This document shows, one piece after another, positions 1-6,864 of a stretch of DNA of 64,000 nt; within the stretch, counting starts at the first letter, position 1; every line of letters begins with the position of its first letter. Source of the DNA: Mesobaculum littorinae. Lineage in GTDB: Bacteria > Pseudomonadota > Alphaproteobacteria > Rhodobacterales > Rhodobacteraceae. Made by a program: the position numbers and the translations under genes. Under the pieces are notes generated by a model. That model did no database searches, was not told the DNA's origin, and saw only the letters and a list, made by a program, of their open reading frames with translations. The stretch covers positions 372,001-436,000 of the forward strand of contig NZ_RQXX01000003.1 of the NCBI RefSeq assembly GCF_004011175.1, read 5' to 3'.

Positions 1-91
1 AATGGTGTCCCTTCCATTCAAGCTTGCCTTCTTCGCCGTGGCCAATGGCTGGACCCTGATCGCCACCGCACTGGTCCGCAGCTACGGATAA
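1..91 (+). CDS. fliP: FliP, flagellar type III export protein, C-terminal end only
   Basis: Only the last 29 codons and the TAA stop are inside the window; the gene begins upstream. The visible peptide (SLPFKLAFFAVANGWTLIATALVRSYG) has the typical C-terminal FliP pattern, LPFKL..FV..DGW.L....L..S. FliP is an inner-membrane component of the flagellar export gate. The usual acidic Asp before GW is replaced by Asn here. The identification rests on a short peptide plus the flagellar neighbours. The gene is convergent with the flgE-flgK-flgL-flgI group and is followed by a clear hairpin-T terminator. Confidence 0.75.
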   Translation, partial: MVSLPFKLAFFAVANGWTLIATALVRSYG

Positions 92-190
92 GCCTGAGGG
101 CGCCGCGCGCGCCCACAGCCCCCGGCCACCCCACCGCGGCAGACCGGGCCACGCCATGGCCCATACCAGACGACATCGCCTGTCGCAGAA

Positions 191-224
191 GGCCCGCGCC
201 CGGACCGGCGCGGGCCTTTTCTGT
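191..224 (+). terminator. Rho-independent terminator after fliP
   Basis: GGCCCGCGCC and GGCGCGGGCC form a strong GC hairpin with a short loop, followed by TTTTCTGTTT. It is 100 bp past the fliP stop codon, in the right orientation to end the fliP transcript. Confidence 0.75.
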
Positions 225-648
225 TTGGGTCGTGGTTCGTAGAAGACCTGCGTCAAGCATCGGGCAGGCACTGCCGGACTGCGTATATTCCATCCATACC
301 GCCCCCCTTCATCGCCCCTGGGCTGGCTGCTCGGACGAGCTGCCGATTTCCCGGGCCATGATCTCTGTCCGAGGGCTCGGGCGGCGAAGACGGCATGACC
401 CCTCTGGCAAGCCGGGCGGGGCACATCACCCCTTCTGCACGTGAAACATCGGGCGGAACCGGCCCCGTCTGGCTCCACGCCGGTTACATTCATGCACCGG
501 TCTGATCCCGGGTTCACCGTGCCCTGCGATCGACAGCTCCGGCCGGGACGAAGGGCCCACGCCTCTCCGACGTGCCCAAGTCAGGGGCAGCGTGGCGCCT
601 AGCCGCCGGCATGATTGACCTGCGCGGTAGCGCTCCTTTTGACCGCTA

Positions 649-693
649 CCGACTTGACTGCCGCCGATTTGACTGCCCCCGACTTGACTACGC
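649..693. repeat. Three tandem 15-bp near-repeats
   Basis: Three consecutive units read CCGACTTGACTGCCG, CCGATTTGACTGCCC and CCGACTTGACTACGC. A related piece, GATTGACCTGC, lies about 35 bp upstream. The repeats sit just before the flg-side terminator in a region without genes. No function can be read from the sequence. Confidence 0.6.
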
Positions 694-701
694 CGACGCA
701 G

Positions 702-734
702 AAAGGCCCGCCGCGGGATGCGGGCGGGCCTTTT
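702..734 (-). terminator. Terminator at the end of the flgE-K-L-I transcript
   Basis: AAAGGCCCGCC and GGGCGGGCCTTTT flank a 9-nt loop. On the minus strand this is a GC hairpin followed by TTTC, 27 bp beyond the flgI stop codon. The symmetric A/T flanks mean it could also stop transcription from the plus strand. Confidence 0.7.
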
Positions 735-760
735 CCAGGTGTCGCAGAGGCGCCGGTGGG

Positions 761-1867
761 TCAGTTCACGACGAACTCGGCATGCAGGGCGCCGGCGGCC
801 TTGATGCTCTTGAGGATGTCGATCATGTCGCGCGGCGACACGCCCAGCGCGTTCAGCCCGGCGATGACCTCCGAAAGGGACGTGCCGTCCGGCACCTCGG
901 CCAACCCGATCCCCGGCTCTTCGTCGATCGCGGCGCGTGTGCGGGGCACGACCACCGTTTCGCCATCGGCAAAGGGGTTGGGCTGCACGGCCAGCGGCGC
1001 TTCCTCGATCCGCAGGGTCAGGTTGCCCTGGCTGACGGCAACCCGGCTGATCCGCACATCCTCGCCCATCACGATGGTGCCGGACCGCTGGTCCACGACG
1101 ACCCGCGCGCGGCGCTCGGGCTCGACGGCCACGTTCTCGATCCGGCCCAGCGCATGGGCGGGCGAGGGCATGTTCGTGGCCGCGATGTCCAACAGTACCG
1201 TGCCCGCGTCCAGCATCACCGCCACGGGGCGCTCCATCTCGCGGTTGATCGCCTGCTCGATGCGGCCGGCGGTCGTGAAGTCCGGCGTCCGAAGCGCCAG
1301 CCGGATGCGCTCGAGCGAGCCGAAATCGAACTCGATCTCCCGCTCGACCCGCGCACCGCCGGGGATGGCACCGGCGGTCGGCACCCCCTGCGTCACGCTT
1401 GCCGCGTCCCCCTCGGCCACGGCGCCGCCGGCGATAACGGTACCCTGCGCCACGGCATAGATCAGGCCGTCCGCGGCGTTCAGCGGTGTCATCACCAGCG
1501 TCCCGCCCAGCAGGCTGTCGGCATCGCCGATGGCCGACACCGTCACGTCGATGCGCCCGCCGGCCCGCGCAAAGGGCGGCAACGCACCCGTCACCAGCAC
1601 CGCCGCCACGTTCTTGGGGCGGAACTGTTCGCCGGTGACGTTTACCCCCAGGCGTTCCAGGATGTTCGACATGATCTCTTCGGTGAAGGGCGAATTGCGG
1701 ATCCCGTCGCCCGTGCCGTTCAGACCGACGACCAGGCCATAGCCCACCAGGTCATTGCCCCGCACCCCGTCGAATTCGACCAGGTCCTTGATGCGCACCT
1801 GACTGGCGGCGGCAATCTGCGGCGCGGCCAGTGTCAGAAGAACGAATGCCAGAAGCCGCAGCATCAC
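761..1867 (-). CDS. flgI: FlgI, flagellar basal-body P-ring protein
   Basis: FlgI polymerises in the periplasm into the P ring around the flagellar rod, where the rod crosses the peptidoglycan. The 368-residue product is close to the usual family length. Residues 1-21 form a Sec signal peptide ending in IAAA, consistent with periplasmic export. The mature start (SQVRIKDLVEFDGVRGNDLVGYG) and the following GLNGTGD and RPKNVAAVLVTG stretches are family hallmarks. Its ATG overlaps the flgL stop by 4 bp, so it is the last gene of the flgE-flgK-flgL-flgI unit. A terminator follows the stop codon. Confidence 0.95.
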   Translation of the reverse strand: MMLRLLAFVLLTLAAPQIAAASQVRIKDLVEFDGVRGNDLVGYGLVVGLNGTGDGIRNSPFTEEIMSNILERLGVNVTGEQFRPKNVAAVLVTGALPPFARAGGRIDVTVSAIGDADSLLGGTLVMTPLNAADGLIYAVAQGTVIAGGAVAEGDAASVTQGVPTAGAIPGGARVEREIEFDFGSLERIRLALRTPDFTTAGRIEQAINREMERPVAVMLDAGTVLLDIAATNMPSPAHALGRIENVAVEPERRARVVVDQRSGTIVMGEDVRISRVAVSQGNLTLRIEEAPLAVQPNPFADGETVVVPRTRAAIDEEPGIGLAEVPDGTSLSEVIAGLNALGVSPRDMIDILKSIKAAGALHAEFVVN

Positions 1868-2868
1868 AGATAGTTCGCCAGGCTAAGCTTCGACATGCGG
1901 GCGGTCACGGTATAGAGGGTTTCGAGTTGCACCTGTACATCCTGTAGTTTGGTGGCAGCATCATAGGGGTCGACCCCCACGAGATCGTTCCGCGCCATTT
2001 GAAGCGCGGTCTTTTCGGCGTTTTGCCGGGTGGTCACCTGTTCCAGTCGGTGTTCGGTCACGCCCAGCTCGCCCCGCAGGCGGGTGACGGCGTTTCCGGA
2101 GTTCAAGAGGGCTTCGCCCGCGATATTCATCAGCGACACGCGCGCGACCTGGCTGCCGGCCAGCGCCCCGCGGTCCAGCAGGGCGGCCTTCGCGGTATCG
2201 GCCAGCACCTGCCGCAGGTCGGCGTTGTCGGCGCGGATCCCGAACTCGACACGTTCGCTGTCCGAAACGGAGACGGGCGCCCGGGCGATGTCGGCTCCAA
2301 GATAGGCCGCCGTGTCGAACCCGCCGCCCGGCGCGAACCAGGCATCCACCGCGTCGTTCAGATCCCCCGCGGTCGGTGCGCCGCCCACGTCGGCCATGAG
2401 CGCGGTCAGGATCGCGCCGCTATCGGCCAGCGGCGTGGTGTCCGTGGCTGCGCCGGCAAAGACGCTTTGCCCGGCGATCGTGGTGTTGAGCGCCCCGACC
2501 ATGCTGTCGAAGCGTTGCGCGGCCTCTTCCGACACGGCCCCCAGGTAGGCGGGATCGCCCCCCGCGGCGGCGGTGAGCAGCAGGGTGGACAGATCCGACG
2601 CCCGGTCCGAAACCGCGCCCAGCGCGCCTTGCGCCACGCCGACCAGCATCGCGGTTTCCTTGGTCGTTATCGTATAGGCGCCCAGCACGCTGAGCGACCG
2701 GTCGAGCCCCGCCATCGGCCCCACGTCGCCCGACCGCAGGACCGAATCCGCGTCGCGCCGGCCCGTGGTCATCTCGGTCGAGAGACGCTCGATCTGGTCC
2801 TTCATCGTGCGGTTGGCGAGGCGGGAGGAGAAGCTGGCGGCGAGGTCGCCGATGGAAAGCGCGCGCAT
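1864..2868 (-). CDS. flgL: FlgL, hook-filament junction protein (HAP3)
   Basis: FlgL links the hook, through FlgK, to the flagellin filament and is secreted by the flagellar export apparatus. The 334-residue protein has no Sec signal, as expected. The N-terminal helix (SSRLANRTMKDQIERLSTEM) and the C-terminal helix (ETLYTVTARMSKLSLANYL) are flagellin-like terminal coiled coils. The assignment rests on this architecture and on position between flgK and flgI; it is more divergent than enteric FlgL. The start lies 4 bp after the flgK stop and the end overlaps flgI by 4 bp, indicating translational coupling. Confidence 0.88.
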   Translation of the reverse strand: MRALSIGDLAASFSSRLANRTMKDQIERLSTEMTTGRRDADSVLRSGDVGPMAGLDRSLSVLGAYTITTKETAMLVGVAQGALGAVSDRASDLSTLLLTAAAGGDPAYLGAVSEEAAQRFDSMVGALNTTIAGQSVFAGAATDTTPLADSGAILTALMADVGGAPTAGDLNDAVDAWFAPGGGFDTAAYLGADIARAPVSVSDSERVEFGIRADNADLRQVLADTAKAALLDRGALAGSQVARVSLMNIAGEALLNSGNAVTRLRGELGVTEHRLEQVTTRQNAEKTALQMARNDLVGVDPYDAATKLQDVQVQLETLYTVTARMSKLSLANYL

Positions 2869-2872
2869 AAGA

Positions 2873-4327
2873 TCAGATCTCCATCAGGCGTTGGATCATC
2901 GCGTCGACCGTCTGGACCACGCGGGCATTGGCGGCATAGGCCTGTTCGACCAGCATCAGCTTCTGCAGCTCCTGATCGCTGTCGACGCCATGCGTCATCT
3001 CTTCGGTCCGCAGGGCGTCGTTGCGGGTCTGCGCATAGATGCGGCTGGTCTCGGAGGCGGCCTGATCCGCGCTGCTGATCGCCATCAGCCGGTCGGCCAG
3101 GCCGCCGGCCGACACCTGCGCGCCGCCGAAATCACCACTGGCCGGACTGCGCGGGGCGGAAAGAGCGTCGAGGAGACGGTTCAGACCCCGCGCATCGCCG
3201 ACATTCCCTTCGGCAGCAGCACCCAGACCGTCGCGCAGGCGCCATGCGGCGCCGCCCTCGGCGGCGACCACGGCGGCATTCAACGCGATCCGCGCCGACA
3301 GACCGGTTTCGTCCGCCGGGTCGAGCGGGGCGCCACGATCGGTGAAGAGACCCGGCGCACCTGCCGCGCGGGTCGGATCGACGCCGGGGGCCTCGAACCG
3401 TTCGACGAGGTCGCGCGCCACGGCGTCCAGGCGCGCCTGTGCCTGCGGGGCGAGGGTATCGCGCACCTCGAACTGGGCCGACAGCGTGCCGCCGTCGAAC
3501 CGGCCCCCGGGTTTCGCCGCGACGGGATCGCCATTGACCGTCAGCCCAGACAGGAAGCCGCCGGCGTGGGACACGGTCGGATCGACGGCCGAGACGGGCG
3601 TGAACCCGACCTCTGCCGCGCGACCGTCCAGAAGGATCTGACCGCCGGTCGTGATCAGAGCCACGCCATCCGCCTGCCGCGGCATGATCCGCACCGGGAC
3701 GATGGCCGACACCTTGTCGATCAGTTGCTGCCGTTGGTCCAGCAGCGCATTCGCCCCGCCCGGATCGCGCGATCGGACGGCGATCTGGGCGTTGAGGTCG
3801 ACAAGCCGGTTGAGGCTGTCATTCAGGGTCTCGACATCTGCGGCGATCGCCTGGTCGGCCGCCAGACGACGGGCCTGCACGCCGTCGGACGCGGTGTTGA
3901 GCGCCTGCACGACCGCCTCGGCCGCCTCGACCGAGGAGGTGAGCCGCGCCATGCTGTCGGGACGTGCGGCGGCCGAGACCAGCTCGCCTTCGAACCGGGC
4001 CATGAGGGCCGACAGGCTGTCGGGATCCTCGACCCGGCCGACAAGATCGGTCGCCGCGCTCAGGAACCCGGTCCGCGTATCCTCCTGCCCCAGCGCGGCA
4101 TCCGACAGGCGCCGGTCGGCCAGCACCACCCGGTCGACGAAACGGCTGATGCCGTCGATGCGGACGCCCGCCCCCGAGCCGCCCAGCACGTCGGCAGAAA
4201 GCTCGACGTTGCGCCGGGCATAGCCGGGGGTCATGGCGTTCGACAGGTTGCTTGAAACCACCTGCGCCGACCGGCCGGCAGCGGACAGCCCGCTCAGGGC
4301 ATTGGATAGGGCTGACGTAATGCTCAT
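2873..4327 (-). CDS. flgK: FlgK, hook-associated protein 1
   Basis: FlgK is the first hook-filament junction protein. The 484-residue product starts with the conserved axial-protein motif (LSGLSAAGRSAQVVSSNLSN, then TPGYARR). It ends with the matching C-terminal helix (EQAYAANARVVQTVDAMIQR), which pairs with the N-terminus in the assembled axial structure. It is shorter than enterobacterial FlgK (about 550 residues), which fits a reduced central domain. It lies 29 bp downstream of flgE and directly upstream of flgL in the same direction. Confidence 0.93.
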   Translation of the reverse strand: MSITSALSNALSGLSAAGRSAQVVSSNLSNAMTPGYARRNVELSADVLGGSGAGVRIDGISRFVDRVVLADRRLSDAALGQEDTRTGFLSAATDLVGRVEDPDSLSALMARFEGELVSAAARPDSMARLTSSVEAAEAVVQALNTASDGVQARRLAADQAIAADVETLNDSLNRLVDLNAQIAVRSRDPGGANALLDQRQQLIDKVSAIVPVRIMPRQADGVALITTGGQILLDGRAAEVGFTPVSAVDPTVSHAGGFLSGLTVNGDPVAAKPGGRFDGGTLSAQFEVRDTLAPQAQARLDAVARDLVERFEAPGVDPTRAAGAPGLFTDRGAPLDPADETGLSARIALNAAVVAAEGGAAWRLRDGLGAAAEGNVGDARGLNRLLDALSAPRSPASGDFGGAQVSAGGLADRLMAISSADQAASETSRIYAQTRNDALRTEEMTHGVDSDQELQKLMLVEQAYAANARVVQTVDAMIQRLMEI

Positions 4328-4356
4328 GCCGTGTTCCTCCGGTCAGCGCGCCGCGA

Positions 4357-5658
4357 TCAGCGCTTGAGGTTGGTGGTTTCCTGCATCATCTCGTCGACCG
4401 TCTGGATGATCTTGGCGTTCGACGAATAGGCGCGCTGGGTCTGGATCAGCGTGGTGAGCTCTTCCGCGATATCCACGGTCGAGTTTTCCAGCGTGTAGCC
4501 CGACACCTCGCCTACCGGGCCCTCGGCCGCGTTCCACAGGAAGAAGGGGCCGCTTTCCTCGCTGACCGAGTAGGTCTGGCCGTCATGCACGTTCAGCCCG
4601 TCCGCGTTCTGGACGTCGACCACCGGCACCCGGTAGATCGGGCGGGTAAAGCCGTTGTCGTAGCTGGCATAGAGAACGCCATTCGGATTGATCTCGACAT
4701 CGAGGAGGTTGCCGACGGGCGAGCCGTCCTTGGACAGCGTCGTCGGGGCGAAATCCGCCTCGAGCTGGGTCAGGCCGTTGGGATCGCCGATTTCGCCGAT
4801 GGCCAGCGTCATCGCCTGTGTCGGCAGCGCCAGGTCCAGCGTGCCGTCGGCGTTGTAGGCCGGGCCGCTCACCACGTTGACCTGCTCCAGCGTCCCGCCC
4901 GAGCCGTCGGCGGTGTCGAAGGTCAGTTCATATTCGCCGACGACGGCCCCGCCCTGCGAACTGTCGGCGATCACCATGGTCCAGGTGTTGGACTGACCGT
5001 TGGCGGGAATGTCGGGCGTGAAGGTGAAATCGAGCGTCTGGCTGACGCCCAGGTTGTCGAAATACTCGGTCGAGATCTGCAGCGTGTCGCCATCCGCGTC
5101 GGACAGCGTGCCGCTGGCCGGAAGGTTCAGACCCAGCTGGACGTTGCGCGTCGGGTTGGCGGCGAACTGGTTGTGGGTGACCTGCACCGGCTCAAGCTCT
5201 TGCGAGGTGTCGCGGCGCATCTCGGGGATGGTCCCGTCGGGGTTCGCCGGCCAGCCCATCAGGGCCATCCCGGCGCTGTTAACCAGATAGCCGTCGTCGT
5301 TGGGCTGGAACGATCCCGTGGTCATCAGCCGGAAGGGCAGTTCGATCGATTCGTTGTTGACCGCGACGATGTCGGTCACCGGCAGGAAGCCGCGGCCGGC
5401 AATCGCGAAGTCGGTCGAATTGCCGGTGCCGATCAGCTGCCCGCGCTCGCTGATCGCGGTCGCGGTCGTCGCCCGCACCCCGCCCGCCGTGTACTGCCCG
5501 GCGGTGTTGTTGCCGATGACCATCGAATGGAATTCGGCGCTGTTACGCTTGTACCCGTTGGTCGAGGCATTGGCGATGTTGTCGGAGATCGTCGCCAGCC
5601 GGGTGGCATTCGCGTTCAGACCCGACACACCGGCCTGAAGGGAGGAGGAGATTGACAT
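4357..5658 (-). CDS. flgE: FlgE, flagellar hook protein
   Basis: FlgE is the subunit of the flexible hook. The 433-residue protein begins with the flagellar rod/hook signature (GLNANATRLATISDNIANAS, then TNGYKR). It ends with the C-terminal axial helix (LIQTQRAYSSNAKIIQTVDE). It is the first gene of the minus-strand flgE-K-L-I unit. The 110-bp upstream interval contains a one-mismatch CtrA-type site (5716-5730), consistent with the motility control common in Rhodobacterales; that regulation is inferred. Confidence 0.95.
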   Translation of the reverse strand: MSISSSLQAGVSGLNANATRLATISDNIANASTNGYKRNSAEFHSMVIGNNTAGQYTAGGVRATTATAISERGQLIGTGNSTDFAIAGRGFLPVTDIVAVNNESIELPFRLMTTGSFQPNDDGYLVNSAGMALMGWPANPDGTIPEMRRDTSQELEPVQVTHNQFAANPTRNVQLGLNLPASGTLSDADGDTLQISTEYFDNLGVSQTLDFTFTPDIPANGQSNTWTMVIADSSQGGAVVGEYELTFDTADGSGGTLEQVNVVSGPAYNADGTLDLALPTQAMTLAIGEIGDPNGLTQLEADFAPTTLSKDGSPVGNLLDVEINPNGVLYASYDNGFTRPIYRVPVVDVQNADGLNVHDGQTYSVSEESGPFFLWNAAEGPVGEVSGYTLENSTVDIAEELTTLIQTQRAYSSNAKIIQTVDEMMQETTNLKR

Positions 5659-5715
5659 GTTGCGCCTTTCTGCTGCGGACCTCTTGGCCCCGGGGCCACG
5701 TTTAGGCGAACGGGC

Positions 5716-5730
5716 TTAAGGGCCGCCTAA
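5716..5730 (-). promoter_or_regulatory. Possible CtrA-binding site upstream of flgE
   Basis: The sequence TTAA-GGGCCGC-CTAA matches the CtrA consensus TTAA-N7-TTAA at 7 of 8 defined positions. It lies 58-72 bp upstream of the flgE start, with no gene between. AT-rich octad sites are uncommon in DNA of this composition. Binding is inferred. Confidence 0.45.
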
Positions 5731-5768
5731 TCAGTAAAATGCTGTGGGAATTCGTCGGGCGTGCGCCG

Positions 5769-6605
5769 CTAGTCGCGGCGCAGCAGAACCATCTCGATGC
5801 GGTTGTTGCGCAGGGCCATGGGGTCGGGATCATAGGGTCGCGTGTCGGCGAAGCCCTCGATCCTCTGGATCCGACCCCGGGAGATTCCCGGCGCCAGCAT
5901 GCCGCGTACAGTCTGGGCGCGATCGGTCGACAGGTCCCAGACCGGGCTGTCGCGCAGCACGATGGGGTCCGACCGGACGTGCCCCTTGATCGCGATCTCG
6001 TTGCCGACCAGCGCGAAGACCTCGCCCACCACGGCCACTAGCTCGTAAAGCATCGACCGCGCGGCGGCGCCGTCAAAGAGCGGCGTCCCTTCGAGATCGA
6101 AGAGTTCGACGATCAGCCCCTCGTCGGTGACGCGGGTCACGATATGGCGCTGCAGCCGTTCGCTTACCATGCTTTCGCCGGACTTGCCGGTCAGCATCGC
6201 CTCGATCTCGGTCAGGTCGGGTTCGGTCTCGGGGCCGTCTCCGCGCTCGGCGTCCTGAGCGGTGCCGGTGGTGCCCTGCGCCTTGTCATGGCTGGAATGG
6301 TGACGCTGCGACGCGCCGATGCCGTTCTTCGACAGGCTTTGTTCGGAAAATACCGAATCGCCCCCGAAACTCCCATCGCCGCCGCCCGACACCTGATTGA
6401 CCGGAATCGCCGGGTTGAAATAATCGGCGATGCCGCTGCGCTGTTCCTCGGTGGTCGCGTTCAGCAGCCACATCAGCATGAAGAACGCCATCATCGCCGT
6501 CACGAAGTCAGCATATGCAACCTTCCACGCGCCGCCGTGGTGGCCATCGCCGCCCGTGATTTTCTTGCGCTTGATGATAATCGGCGCGTTGCCCTGCCCC
6601 GCCAT
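5769..6605 (-). CDS. motB: MotB, flagellar stator protein
   Basis: MotB anchors the proton-conducting stator to peptidoglycan. Residues 27-50 carry the classic motif WKVAYADFVTAMMAFFMLMW, with the proton-binding Asp at 33 at the start of the single membrane helix. The C-terminal part, from about residue 150, is an OmpA-like peptidoglycan-binding domain with STDRAQTVRGML, GFADTRP and NNRIEMV. Length is 278 residues, normal for the family. No motA partner lies next to it here. It is 110 bp upstream of flgE on the same strand and may contribute to that transcript. A one-mismatch CtrA-type site lies 48 bp upstream. Confidence 0.93.
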   Translation of the reverse strand: MAGQGNAPIIIKRKKITGGDGHHGGAWKVAYADFVTAMMAFFMLMWLLNATTEEQRSGIADYFNPAIPVNQVSGGGDGSFGGDSVFSEQSLSKNGIGASQRHHSSHDKAQGTTGTAQDAERGDGPETEPDLTEIEAMLTGKSGESMVSERLQRHIVTRVTDEGLIVELFDLEGTPLFDGAAARSMLYELVAVVGEVFALVGNEIAIKGHVRSDPIVLRDSPVWDLSTDRAQTVRGMLAPGISRGRIQRIEGFADTRPYDPDPMALRNNRIEMVLLRRD

Positions 6606-6652
6606 GTTCCCCGCCTCGCATCTGCCCCGAGGCCGACCCTAGCGAAACGCCG

Positions 6653-6667
6653 TGAAGGCGCGATTAA
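6653..6667 (-). promoter_or_regulatory. Possible CtrA-binding site upstream of motB
   Basis: On the minus strand the sequence reads TTAA-TCGCGCC-TTCA, 7 of 8 defined positions of the CtrA consensus. It lies 48 bp upstream of the motB start codon. It is the second such site in the flagellar block. Function is inferred. Confidence 0.4.
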
Positions 6668-6745
6668 CCGCGGGAGGAAGGGAGGAGGGGTCGCCGCGTC
6701 AGCGGCGATCCTGCGGGCGTGGTGGCCTGAGGGTCTGGTGGGGAA

Positions 6746-6821
6746 TGGTGCCGGTGATAGGACTCGAACCTACGACCCCATCATTACGAATGACGTGCTC
6801 TACCAGCTGAGCTACACCGGC
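6746..6821 (-). tRNA. tRNA-Thr (anticodon CGT)
   Basis: Read on the minus strand, this is a complete 76-nt cloverleaf. The acceptor stem is GCCGGTG / CACCGGC with discriminator A and an encoded CCA. The D arm is GCTCAGCTGGTAGAGC. The anticodon stem is CGTCA / TGATG around the loop TTCGTAA, giving anticodon CGT, which reads ACG (Thr). The T arm contains GGTTCGAGTCC. No integrase or attachment-site duplication is visible next to it. Confidence 0.95.
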
Positions 6822-6864
6822 TTCCGGCGCGCTTCCTAGCCGGGATTGGCGGGGGGGTCAAAGG

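Larger units (their letters stand above)
92..760. other. Non-coding gap of about 670 bp between convergent fliP and flgI
   Basis: I find no convincing coding sequence here. The short open frames have no recognisable protein character. The gap holds a terminator for fliP (191-224), a terminator for the flg genes (702-734), an imperfect inverted repeat (GGTAGCG at 626-632, CGCTACC at 644-650), and three tandem 15-bp near-repeats at 649-693. A degenerate ParB-like half-site (CACGTGAAACA) lies around 438-448. Confidence 0.6.

Noticed and set aside
572-1873. Long open frames opposite flgI and flgL/flgK (also 2765-4255 and 4585-5655)
   Set aside because: They are antisense shadows of high-GC flagellar genes. 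Their translations are Arg/Gly/Pro-rich without family motifs.
6691-6708. TCGCCGC-GTCA-GCGGCGA hairpin downstream of tRNA-Thr as a terminator
   Set aside because: There is no T tract in the tRNA direction, and it lies 38 bp past the CCA end. It could be a weak stem only.
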